Source: Prevotellaceae bacterium (GTDB lineage: Bacteria; Bacteroidota; Bacteroidia; Bacteroidales; UBA932). Taken from it: DNA of 20,296 nt. The position numbers and the translations under genes were made by a program. This document shows, one piece after another, positions 1-6,954 of this stretch (position 1 is its first letter; each line of letters starts with the position of its first letter). The stretch covers positions 1 through 20,296 of the forward strand of contig JAITKY010000111.1 in assembly GCA_031278135.1 (NCBI GenBank), given 5' to 3'. The notes below the pieces were generated by a model. That model saw only the letters and a list, made by a program, of their open reading frames with translations, made no database searches and was not told the DNA's origin.

Positions 1-129
1 ACAGGAAATATAATCAATACATTACACCGGTATCTGAGTATTCTGCAATTGAAATATCCCAATATCGCCGTCACAAAATTTTCTACAGGAAATACCGAAC
101 CGGCATCTTTAATCGAACTGATATATTGA
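1..129 (+). CDS. possible 3' end of a truncated gene
   Basis: Frame 1 is open from the first base to a TGA at 127-129, giving 42 residues that end in EPASLIELIY. Codon choice (atc, gcc, gtc, acc, ctg, gaa) resembles the confident genes further right, so this may be the tail of a gene beginning outside the window. I do not recognise the protein. Frame 3 is also open, from 3 to a TAA at 180-182, and cannot be excluded; only one of the two can be coding. Confidence is low because the fragment is short and contains no motif. Confidence 0.3.
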   Translation, partial: TGNIINTLHRYLSILQLKYPNIAVTKFSTGNTEPASLIELIY

Positions 130-181
130 CATTTAACAGTATGAACGAATTTCGCTATTCTGGAACCAAAACGTTGGAATA

Positions 182-381
182 ATGGCAAACGAAAAAAACA
201 CAAATTCCTCTTATGCGATTTTTTCTGTTCACGGATGGTCGGAAAAAATATGAATGTTGTTGGAAAACTGAAAAAAAAGTTAATTAATCGTTCGAAAAAT
301 GGCAAAAAACAAAAAAAAGAAATCACCGTCAAAGATGCCTCATTCAATGCCAAAATCCGGCATTTCGAAAGCGCAATTTGA
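182..381 (+). other. stretch with two tiny overlapping ORFs of doubtful reality
   Basis: An ATG at 182 overlaps the frame-3 TAA (180-182) and opens 23 codons ending at 253. An ATG at 250 overlaps that stop in an ATGA arrangement and opens 43 codons ending in TGA at 379-381; its product is lysine-rich and begins MNVVGKLKKKLINRS. The second ORF overlaps the first 83 bases of the 440-residue gene that starts at 299. Stop-start overlaps of this kind are typical of coupled genes but also occur by chance in AT-rich sequence. I see no clear TAnnTTTG promoter box in 130-298. Confidence 0.15.
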
Positions 382-1621
382 TACCGGATGCGCTATCGCA
401 CGAAAAACAATACAATTATTGGGTTTACCTCCCATATTCTTCGATATGTTTACGAAAAAACAAAAACATGCGTTGCTCGATATCGAAATACCCGTACCTG
501 TCATTCGAGTGAAAAACGGACATCGTGTCCCCCGTCAATATGTGAACGCAATACGGACGTCAGCAATGAATTTCATGCGCACACATTATATTGACGAAAA
601 TGTGCAATTGACATATATGGAGTTTTTTACGTACAGTTTACCATTTATGTTTTCAATCAAACAAAAGTATGATAAGGAACTGTTTACTGTCGAACAAAAA
701 AGTAAATTTATCGGCGAAATGTTGAAAAAACTCGGCGAAATCAACTTGATTAATTCAGGCTGGTTTAAAGGGTTGTTTACAAATATATGGTTCGAATTAG
801 GGTTCTATTCGCAAATAAATTTCCGGACCTACGGATTCGAGTTTAAAACTGATATTCCCCGTCCAAAAGCATTAATCGGAACGGCGGCTACTATTCGCTG
901 CGTTTTTGAATTGACATCGCAGGAAAGTGAAAGTATCCACTTCACGTACAAAAATATAAAGCGTAAAGCGTTTAATGTTCTTGTCGGTACAACATTTCTT
1001 CCCGTATTTTATACGTCCACCATCAAACACCATGAATTATATCCCGAAAGTAAATCACAGAATGAATATAAAATATATGTGCAATCGCATGCTATTCATC
1101 GTTTTAAGGAACGGATTGACATCGCCGATGCCACTACACGAAACTATCTGATGCATCATGCGCTGACAATCGACCATAAAGTAGTGAAAAGCGCCAATGG
1201 ACGACCTTTGATGTCATGTTCGGTGTATAATGTATCGCTCGGTTATTATCCATTTACCATTCAGGGCGATAAACTGTTTATTCTGTCGTTTTTACCTGTG
1301 GTCTGTTCAATCACCCCGGAAGGTAAAAAACTATACGATATATTGAAATTCACCAAAGACGAACTTGTATATCTTGGAATGGATAAACTCAGTTTCTTTC
1401 TGACTGTCGATTTCGAAGAAATCCCAATACTGAAAAACGCCCTGATCGAATCAGGATTATGGGCACTGAAACAACGACTGGATACTATTCCCCGCGATGA
1501 AAATGACGCTAACAATATCAACGGTATCAAAACACGATTTATCAAAAACTTTTTCCAAAAAACAGAAACCAAAATTCAAAACCTCATCGACGACGAAACA
1601 AAAATCGAAGAATGGATTTGA
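299..1621 (+). CDS. hypothetical protein, 440 residues
   Basis: An uninterrupted reading frame of 440 residues with codon use like the neighbouring genes, so it is very probably a real gene. I do not recognise the family. The N-terminus is strongly basic (MAKNKKKKSPSKMP) and looks disordered; ATGs at codons 13 and 17 are possible alternative starts. The body is rich in aromatic and hydrophobic residues, but I see no signal peptide and no clear membrane segment. A short motif, SHAIHRFKER at residues 263-272, combines two histidines with a conserved-looking R-F-K-E-R, a pattern seen in some small nuclease and toxin folds; this is only a resemblance. The C-terminal 50 residues are polar and probably helical. 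It is followed after 31 bases by a 41-codon ORF and then an 88-codon ORF, both also unrecognised, which suggests a small accessory cluster. No catalytic role can be assigned. Confidence 0.75.
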   Translation: MAKNKKKKSPSKMPHSMPKSGISKAQFDTGCAIARKTIQLLGLPPIFFDMFTKKQKHALLDIEIPVPVIRVKNGHRVPRQYVNAIRTSAMNFMRTHYIDENVQLTYMEFFTYSLPFMFSIKQKYDKELFTVEQKSKFIGEMLKKLGEINLINSGWFKGLFTNIWFELGFYSQINFRTYGFEFKTDIPRPKALIGTAATIRCVFELTSQESESIHFTYKNIKRKAFNVLVGTTFLPVFYTSTIKHHELYPESKSQNEYKIYVQSHAIHRFKERIDIADATTRNYLMHHALTIDHKVVKSANGRPLMSCSVYNVSLGYYPFTIQGDKLFILSFLPVVCSITPEGKKLYDILKFTKDELVYLGMDKLSFFLTVDFEEIPILKNALIESGLWALKQRLDTIPRDENDANNINGIKTRFIKNFFQKTETKIQNLIDDETKIEEWI

Positions 1622-1652
1622 AAATGCACCCCCCAATATAATACATAAATAT

Positions 1653-1778
1653 ATGAGTAAAAAAAATATGGTATGGATGTTCACCGGACGACAACCTGCA
1701 AAATTCGATGACCGGGACAAAAACGACTTGAAAAAAACAGTCGAAACTGAAATTGAAAAATCGGAAAGGCTGAAATAA
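1653..1778 (+). CDS. small hypothetical protein, 41 residues
   Basis: ATG at 1653 to TAA at 1776-1778. The product starts MSKKNMVWMFTGRQPAKF, followed by a highly charged tail rich in K, D and E that probably forms a helix. The same frame is open further upstream to 1497, but that part lies inside the 440-residue gene, so the ATG at 1653 in the intergenic space is the sensible start. The next ORF begins 4 bases after this stop, which supports one transcript. No family recognised. The small size leaves real doubt that it is expressed. Confidence 0.4.
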   Translation: MSKKNMVWMFTGRQPAKFDDRDKNDLKKTVETEIEKSERLK

Positions 1779-1781
1779 ATT

Positions 1782-2048
1782 GTGTCAAAAATCACAATTA
1801 AAGCGGGACGCGTCTATTTACATTACCTTTTCGAGACTCAACAAATAGAAGGCATTCAACACACTATTCCGTTAATTGACGGAAAATACATGGAACTGGT
1901 ATTGGCGCGAATAACGGTGTTGGACAGGAAGCTTACAAATTGTTCGCTGGATTATCAATGCAGTAACGGTAAATGGATGGGCATTGGAAACGGAACATTG
2001 ACAGAATGTATCGAACAAATCGAAACTTGCGGATGGTTTAATGTGTAG
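1782..2048 (+). CDS. small hypothetical protein, 88 residues
   Basis: GTG start at 1782 (a TTG at 1780 is out of frame with it), ending in TAG at 2046-2048. A purine-rich GGAAAGG at 1763-1769 lies 12 bases upstream and may act as a weak ribosome binding site. The product begins MSKITIKAGRVYLHYLF and ends IETCGWFNV. It has three cysteines, no signal peptide and no membrane segment, and reads like a compact alpha/beta domain. I do not recognise it. Its close spacing to the 41-residue ORF suggests the two are co-transcribed with the 440-residue gene. No function is proposed. Confidence 0.55.
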   Translation: MSKITIKAGRVYLHYLFETQQIEGIQHTIPLIDGKYMELVLARITVLDRKLTNCSLDYQCSNGKWMGIGNGTLTECIEQIETCGWFNV

Positions 2049-2162
2049 GGATTGCATCCTGCCAGAGATATAAAAAAATGGAACGCTGTGTGGCAAGCGA
2101 TGAGAAGAATTTATCTAAGTTGTTTGTTTGCTTAATTTGCTTCATGTTTTCGCATTTATTTA

Positions 2163-2170
2163 TACCTTTG
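2163..2170 (+). promoter_or_regulatory. Bacteroidota-type promoter -7 box before the PASTA gene
   Basis: TACCTTTG matches the Bacteroidota -7 consensus TAnnTTTG and lies 22 bases before the ATG at 2193, implying a very short leader. A TTTG at 2136-2139 is slightly too far away (23-base gap) to be a perfect -33 element. It would drive the 2193-5323 envelope gene block. Confidence 0.6.
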
Positions 2171-2192
2171 CGCGGAATTTTGGTAATATATT

Positions 2193-2993
2193 ATGAATAA
2201 AAAAAGTTCGCACGGATTGGTAAAGTTATGGAATAACATATTGATTAGGAATATATTGCTGGCTACGATACTGGTGGTATTACTATTGATATGCAGCAAT
2301 ATGTTTTTGCATATATTCACACGTCACGGGAAATCATTTCCTGTACCCGATTTGAAAGGGAAAATGCTAGATTCGGCGCTAATAATTGTATCGAAGCATA
2401 ATTTACGGATAGAAATTGCCGATTCCGTATTTAATGTTGGTGTTCAGCGGGGTTCGGTTTCGTCGCAGAATCCTGAAGCGGGAACGTATGTGAAAAAGAA
2501 CAGAAAGATTTTTCTCACAATGAATGCTTTTTCGCCGCGTAAAGAGCCTTTGCCGAATGTTAAGGATATTTCGTTGCTGTTGGCAAGGACGAATCTTAAC
2601 GCTAAAGGATTCAGGATTGGCAAGTTGGAATACACTTATGATAGACTTTACACCAACCATGTTTTAGAGCAGATGTACAGGGGGCAGAAGATTGAGCCTG
2701 GTGTTTTGTTTCCGGTTGGCGAATATATCGATTTGCAGTTGGGGTTAGACAGTCTGTCATACGCCACCATCAACGTACCTGATGTAAAAGGACTTGCAAA
2801 ACATGCGGTCGAAGACCTTATCATCGAAAATTCGTTGAACTACATCCTCACTTTCGACCGTAAAGGCGTCAAAACAATCACCGACAGTCTCAATTGTGTG
2901 GCATACGATCAGGATCCTCCGGCAGGTTCAATTGCCTACTATGGCGATAATGTGAGAGTTAAATTAAAATTACCCGAAAAGTCGAAAAAATAA
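2193..2993 (+). CDS. membrane-anchored three-PASTA-domain protein
   Basis: A short cytoplasmic N-terminus is followed by one hydrophobic membrane segment at about residues 20-41, then an extracytoplasmic part with three PASTA-like repeats at roughly 48-112, 118-185 and 192-262. Repeat 1 starts FPVPDLKGK, repeat 2 LPNVKDIS and repeat 3 INVPDVKGL; repeats 1 and 3 contain the typical Q-(N/D)-P-x-A/P-G turn. PASTA domains bind peptidoglycan stem peptides or beta-lactams in Ser/Thr kinases and penicillin-binding proteins. Here there is no kinase or transpeptidase domain, as is usual for Bacteroidota stand-alone PASTA proteins. I infer a cell-wall sensing or scaffolding role in the periplasm. The start is well supported by the promoter box 22 bases upstream. 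Its TAA overlaps the ATG of the next gene by one base, so the two are likely translationally coupled. Confidence 0.85.
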   Translation: MNKKSSHGLVKLWNNILIRNILLATILVVLLLICSNMFLHIFTRHGKSFPVPDLKGKMLDSALIIVSKHNLRIEIADSVFNVGVQRGSVSSQNPEAGTYVKKNRKIFLTMNAFSPRKEPLPNVKDISLLLARTNLNAKGFRIGKLEYTYDRLYTNHVLEQMYRGQKIEPGVLFPVGEYIDLQLGLDSLSYATINVPDVKGLAKHAVEDLIIENSLNYILTFDRKGVKTITDSLNCVAYDQDPPAGSIAYYGDNVRVKLKLPEKSKK

Positions 2994-3811
2994 TGACAGA
3001 TAATATGCGTTTTAATGAAATTTGTGAAAATGTGTGTCACACAGCACGCGTTGCAGGTCAGTTTATGCTGGACGAAAGGAAAATTTTTTCGTCGGACAAA
3101 ATAGAAACGAAAGGAGTAAACGATTTTGTGTCGTACGTCGACAAAAAAACCGAAGAACTGATTGTCGGACAACTGTCTCCATTGATTGCCGGCGCCGGTT
3201 TTCTGACCGAAGAAGGAACCGTCAAGCAATCGAACAACAGCAAATATACATGGATAATCGACCCTTTAGACGGCACAACAAACTACATCCATGGACTTAG
3301 TCCTTACGCCGTTAGCATTGGTTTGACCGAAAATAATATTCCTGTTCTCGGAGTGGTACATATCGCTTCTGCCGACCAATGTTTTTACGCTTGGAAAGAC
3401 AGCAAAGCGTTTATGAACGGCGAAGAAATCAAACCCTCCACCGTCGGATCGATTAAAGATTCGCTTGCCATAACAGGTTTTCCATACCGGTTAGGCGAAA
3501 AAATAGACAATTACATGAATCTCATACGATATCTGACATTTAACTCTCATGGAGTACGGCGGCTTGGGTCGGCGGCGGCCGATTTGGCGTATATCGCCGC
3601 AGGATGGGCAGAAGTTTTTTATCAGACCGATTTGCATCCATGGGACGTTGCCGCAGGCGCTTTTATCGCACGACAGGCGGGTGCAATTGTAACCGATTTT
3701 ACCGGTGGCGACAATTATCTGTTCGGGCAAAGTATTCTTGCAACGGGTAACACAACCCTTGGTAATCAAATGGTTAATCTGTTATCGGAATATTTTCCAG
3801 AACAGCAGTAA
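2993..3811 (+). CDS. inositol monophosphatase family protein
   Basis: A 272-residue protein with all the hallmarks of the Mg-dependent inositol-phosphatase fold: TEEG at residues 72-75, DPLDGTTN at 90-97 and PWDVAAG at 216-222, which supply the acidic metal ligands and substrate-binding residues. Length fits the family (about 260-280). Members hydrolyse myo-inositol 1-phosphate or related small phosphate monoesters such as PAP (3'-phosphoadenosine 5'-phosphate, the CysQ group); sequence alone does not settle which. A CysQ-like role would be worth considering because sulfate assimilation genes lie about 3 kb downstream, but those genes appear to use APS, not PAPS, which weakens that idea. The ATG overlaps the preceding TAA; a second ATG five codons in is possible. 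Probably cytoplasmic. Confidence 0.9.
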   Translation: MTDNMRFNEICENVCHTARVAGQFMLDERKIFSSDKIETKGVNDFVSYVDKKTEELIVGQLSPLIAGAGFLTEEGTVKQSNNSKYTWIIDPLDGTTNYIHGLSPYAVSIGLTENNIPVLGVVHIASADQCFYAWKDSKAFMNGEEIKPSTVGSIKDSLAITGFPYRLGEKIDNYMNLIRYLTFNSHGVRRLGSAAADLAYIAAGWAEVFYQTDLHPWDVAAGAFIARQAGAIVTDFTGGDNYLFGQSILATGNTTLGNQMVNLLSEYFPEQQ

Positions 3812-3842
3812 CAGTTTTTTCATCAAAATTGTATTCGAAACA

Positions 3843-4721
3843 ATGAAGAGCTTTGTATATATTTGTCTTAAAGGCGTTTTGTTCATCATTTCGCTTATTC
3901 CGTTACGGGTGGGATATCTTTTTTCGTCTTTTCTTTATTTTGTATTGAAAAACATCGTCAAATACCGTAAAAAAGTGATTATGTCCAATTTACAACTTGT
4001 ATTCCCCAACAAGAACAAAACCGAAATAGAGACTGTCACAAAAAAATATTACAGACACCTTGCCGATATATTCGTCGAAATCATGTATGCGCTGTATATT
4101 CCGGAAAAAATCATCCGGAAACGCATCCATTATGTCAATCCCGAACTGCTCGACAAATATTATTCCGAAGGCAGGCATATCGTCGCTGTCACAGGACATT
4201 ACGCCAATTGGGAATGGGGTTACGGATGTCCGATGTATTGCCGTTATAAACTTATGGAAGTGTATAAGAAGATGTCTAACAAAATATCCGACAGATTATT
4301 CCGCGACATCAGGGCGAGATTCGGAGGAATGCCGGTCGAAATGTCGAATCTGAAACCAATAGTAACCGAAACAAGGAAACAGCCGGCGCTCGTCTATCTT
4401 GTTGCCGACCAGACACCTGCCGGAAATGAACGGTTGTGGTACTACACTTCTTTTCTCGGCGTCAACGGGACACCAGTATTTACCGGTCCCGAAAAAATCG
4501 CACAAAAATTCGACGCTGTTTTTATATTCGTGAATATGCAAAAAGTGAAACAGGGATATTACCGCCTGGAATTTATCCCGCTTTGCGAAAACTCCAAAAA
4601 CACATCCCCTCACGAACTTACGGACAAATATCTGCGAACTGTAGAAAAAATCATATACGACAAACCGGAATACTGGATGTGGTCGCATCGACGATGGAAA
4701 CGAAGAAAAATCACAAAATAA
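3843..4721 (+). CDS. lipid A biosynthesis acyltransferase (LpxL/HtrB family)
   Basis: A 292-residue member of the lysophospholipid/lipid A acyltransferase family. The N-terminus has a hydrophobic anchor at about residues 5-36. The catalytic motif GHYANWEW at 118-125 gives the H-x4-E pair (H119, E124) expected for late acyltransferases that add secondary acyl chains to lipid A in the inner membrane. The C-terminus has the characteristic YWMWSHRRWK block. The frame is open further upstream to 3705, but that part lies inside the phosphatase gene, and the ATG at 3843 gives the typical MKSFVYICLKGV anchor start, so this start was chosen. It follows the phosphatase gene by 31 bases and overlaps the next gene by 28. 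The exact acyl donor and site on lipid A cannot be read from sequence. Confidence 0.9.
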   Translation: MKSFVYICLKGVLFIISLIPLRVGYLFSSFLYFVLKNIVKYRKKVIMSNLQLVFPNKNKTEIETVTKKYYRHLADIFVEIMYALYIPEKIIRKRIHYVNPELLDKYYSEGRHIVAVTGHYANWEWGYGCPMYCRYKLMEVYKKMSNKISDRLFRDIRARFGGMPVEMSNLKPIVTETRKQPALVYLVADQTPAGNERLWYYTSFLGVNGTPVFTGPEKIAQKFDAVFIFVNMQKVKQGYYRLEFIPLCENSKNTSPHELTDKYLRTVEKIIYDKPEYWMWSHRRWKRRKITK

Positions 4722-5323
4722 TCTTATCGACAGCATATTTGCCGAATCTGCAATATTTTTCGAAACTGTTGCACGAAAAAATCGTAATCGAACAGCACGA
4801 AAATTATATGAAACAGACATTTCGAAACCGTTGCGAAATACTCACTGCCAACGGAATAATGCCTCTGACCATTCCAATCGAACACAGCGGAACAAAAATC
4901 AAAATCCGTGACGTAAAAATCGACTGCTCAGCCAATTGGCAGCGACTACACTGGCGAACAATAGATACGGCTTACCGTTCGTCCCCGTTTTTTGTGTATT
5001 ATGCGGACGATTTAATGCCTTTTTACGAAAAAAAAGAAAAATTTCTGTTCGATTTCAACTGCAAAATGCTTTACAAACTTCTCGAATTAACAGGATTAAA
5101 AACAACAGTTACATTATCCAACAACTATTTACACGACTGCGACATGGATTATCGCAACCTGATAAGTCCGAAAAACAAACTTGAAGATCCCGTATTCTTT
5201 CCTGTGCAATACTATCAGGTTTTCAGCGAAAAATTCGGATTCCAGCCCAATTTAAGCATACTCGATTTGCTTTGCAACGAAGGAAACAACAGCTATTCGA
5301 TTATTTCACAGACAATAAAATAA
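4694..5323 (+). CDS. WbqC-like family protein
   Basis: A 209-residue protein matching the WbqC-like family (PF08889) in features I recognise: an early LPNLQYFSKLL segment, IEQHENYMKQTFRNRCEI, a MPLTIPI strand, WQRLHWRTIDTAYRSSPFF in the middle, and a C-terminal FGFQPNLSILDLL. The family often lies in O-antigen or surface-glycan regions; its biochemical reaction is not established. The ATG at 4694 is used because it gives METKKNHKIILSTAYLPN, a usual family start; the frame continues upstream only inside the acyltransferase gene. The 28-base overlap with the acyltransferase suggests translational coupling and a shared envelope role. No signal peptide, so a cytoplasmic protein is expected. Confidence 0.85.
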   Translation: METKKNHKIILSTAYLPNLQYFSKLLHEKIVIEQHENYMKQTFRNRCEILTANGIMPLTIPIEHSGTKIKIRDVKIDCSANWQRLHWRTIDTAYRSSPFFVYYADDLMPFYEKKEKFLFDFNCKMLYKLLELTGLKTTVTLSNNYLHDCDMDYRNLISPKNKLEDPVFFPVQYYQVFSEKFGFQPNLSILDLLCNEGNNSYSIISQTIK

Positions 5324-5361
5324 TCGTCTGTTATTCATGAAAACCTGCAATGCTCAAATTT

Positions 5362-5393
5362 ATAGCAGTTTATACGCTATTCCAGAAGAATAG
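5362..5393 (+). terminator. weak tandem hairpins after the WbqC gene
   Basis: ATAGC at 5362-5366 can pair with GCTAT at 5376-5380, and the overlapping CTATTC at 5377-5382 can pair with GAATAG at 5388-5393. Neither is followed by a good T-run, so this is only a possible weak terminator between the envelope block and the next promoter. Confidence 0.2.
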
Positions 5394-5439
5394 AATTAAT
5401 ATCAGGATAAAAATTCCCATAGAATTCGAAATTTGTTCG

Positions 5440-5447
5440 TAAATTTG
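5440..5447 (+). promoter_or_regulatory. Bacteroidota-type promoter -7 box before the secreted-protein and cys block
   Basis: TAAATTTG matches TAnnTTTG exactly and lies 41 bases before the ATG at 5489. I see no clear -33 TTTG at the right distance. It may drive the block running from the secreted protein through cysH, since the gaps between these genes are short. Confidence 0.5.
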
Positions 5448-5488
5448 CATCGTTTAACTCTTATAAAATTGATTTTAATTTATTAGTT

Positions 5489-6121
5489 ATGAAACTGTTG
5501 ATGTTTTTTATTTTTGTATTTTTTTCAGTTTTAACGTATGCGCAGGAGAACTATATTTTTCCTGAATTTGTCGCGGGCGAAATATATTATAAGGAATCGG
5601 CGACTGCAGCCTCAATCAATTACAATCTGTTTTTGTCGGATATACTGGCTTTGGACGGTAAAAAGAAAAAACGGCTTGCCAATGTAGACAAAATAGAATA
5701 TGTGAGCGCAGGAATAAAAAGATTCGTGCCGTTGAACGACAACACATTCGGAGAAATATTGATTGACGGTGGACTTGTACTCGCTGTGAAATATTCGGGA
5801 AACGTTGTTAAAACAAGTGAAAATGGCAAGAGTATCACAAAGATTTCGTTAAACAAACTGTTGGATTCCGGACGTCCGTTGCCCGATGGTATTGCGATAA
5901 CGGTCGATAGCGTTTATTATTTTGTCAAGCAGAGAGATACGCAAAAGATGTTTTATTTGCCCGGTACAAATATAACGAAGGCGACTCATGCGGGAATCGT
6001 CAGACTGTTCGCTAAAAACAAGTCGGAAATCAATACATTCATTGAGAGCAATAAGACAGATTTTTCATCTTTCGAAAGTCTAAAAAAATTAGTTGAATTT
6101 TGTGAGCAATACACTGATTAA
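5489..6121 (+). CDS. secreted hypothetical protein, 210 residues
   Basis: A clear Sec signal peptide, MKLLMFFIFVFFSVLTYAQE, with cleavage expected near residues 18-19, so the product is exported to the periplasm or outer membrane face. There is no lipobox cysteine. The mature part looks beta-rich in its first two thirds and ends in a charged helix (FSSFESLKKLVEFCEQY). I recognise the style of a Bacteroidota exported protein of unknown function but no named domain. Its 3' end overlaps the start of the PstB-like ATPase gene by about 20 bases, which suggests co-translation with it. Whether it works with that ATPase, for example as an accessory of solute uptake, is inference only. Confidence 0.8.
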   Translation: MKLLMFFIFVFFSVLTYAQENYIFPEFVAGEIYYKESATAASINYNLFLSDILALDGKKKKRLANVDKIEYVSAGIKRFVPLNDNTFGEILIDGGLVLAVKYSGNVVKTSENGKSITKISLNKLLDSGRPLPDGIAITVDSVYYFVKQRDTQKMFYLPGTNITKATHAGIVRLFAKNKSEINTFIESNKTDFSSFESLKKLVEFCEQYTD

Positions 6122-6920
6122 TAGTAAAATCTTTCGTCCCGACCATAAATTTGGCGGAAATGACGAGAAGTCGGAAATTACAGTAAACAATCTGAATGTG
6201 TACATCAAAGATAATCACATTCTTAAAGACATCAATCTCTCTATTCCCGATAAGAAAATCACTTGTATCATAGGACCTTCGGGCTGCGGGAAATCGACTT
6301 TGCTGAAAACATTCAACCGTTTAATCGATTCTGTTGAAGACGTGAAAGTTACGGGGCAAGTTCTGGTCGATGGCGAAGACATTATCAGCAGCGGGCAGGA
6401 AATCACGCGTATCCGCCGAAAAATGGGACTGATATCGCAGAAACCGTGTCCGTTACCGATGTCTATATTCGACAATATTGCTTACGGATGCCGAATCCAT
6501 GGAATACGTAACAGACGGAAACTCAAGATGATTGTGGAATATTATCTTAACGCTGCCGGTTTATGGGACGAAGTGAAAGACCGGTTGCGGACTCCAGCCA
6601 TACGCCTTTCGACAGGGCAACAGCAACGGCTTTGTCTTGCCCGCAGTTTAGCCGTCGAACCGCAGTTTATCCTTGCAGATGAGGCAACGAGCGCACTTGA
6701 CCCGATTTCGAGCAAGATTATCGAAGAACTGTTTGTGAAACTTAAACGTAATTATTCAATTGTCATGGTAACGCATACGCTCCGTCAGGCGCTAAGAATT
6801 GCCGACTACGTAATATTCATGTATCTTGGCGAAATAATCGAATCGGGCAGCGCCGAACAGGTGTTCAACAATCCGCAACACGAACTTACTAAAAAATATC
6901 TTTCAGGAATATTCAGTTAA
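6102..6920 (+). CDS. PstB-like ABC transporter ATP-binding protein
   Basis: A complete ABC ATPase of 272 residues counted from the GTG at 6102. Motifs in order: Walker A GPSGCGKST at 58-65, Q-loop Q113 in QKPCPLPMSIFDNIAYG, signature LSTGQQQR at 169-176, Walker B ILADE at 190-194, D-loop SALDP and H-loop H225. The Q-loop region and the block FMYLGEIIESG are diagnostic of the phosphate importer ATPase PstB. Two departures: the signature reads LSTGQ instead of LSGGQ, and Walker B is followed by ATS instead of the PCS usual in PstB. There is no pstS, pstC or pstA here. The start is uncertain: GTG at 6102 or TTG at 6093, both inside the previous gene. The next genes are cysD, cysN and cysH, so the ATPase may serve sulfate or another oxyanion; phosphate remains the default from homology. 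Confidence 0.85.
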   Translation: MSNTLINSKIFRPDHKFGGNDEKSEITVNNLNVYIKDNHILKDINLSIPDKKITCIIGPSGCGKSTLLKTFNRLIDSVEDVKVTGQVLVDGEDIISSGQEITRIRRKMGLISQKPCPLPMSIFDNIAYGCRIHGIRNRRKLKMIVEYYLNAAGLWDEVKDRLRTPAIRLSTGQQQRLCLARSLAVEPQFILADEATSALDPISSKIIEELFVKLKRNYSIVMVTHTLRQALRIADYVIFMYLGEIIESGSAEQVFNNPQHELTKKYLSGIFS

Positions 6921-6954
6921 TTGATTAAAAATAAATTATAATACATTCAGACAA

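Noticed and set aside
1..97. ACAGGAAATA occurs at 1-10 and again at 86-95, suggesting a direct repeat.
   Set aside because: It is only 10 bases in AT-rich DNA, with no third copy or flanking structure. Chance is the simplest explanation.
2193..2993. The PASTA protein as a penicillin-binding protein or Ser/Thr kinase fragment.
   Set aside because: It has a complete start with a promoter, a single membrane segment and three repeats; nothing suggests a lost catalytic domain.
4296..4820. A 174-codon minus-strand frame opposite the acyltransferase and WbqC genes.
   Set aside because: The plus strand carries two recognisable families across the same bases, and the minus-strand product shows no domain.
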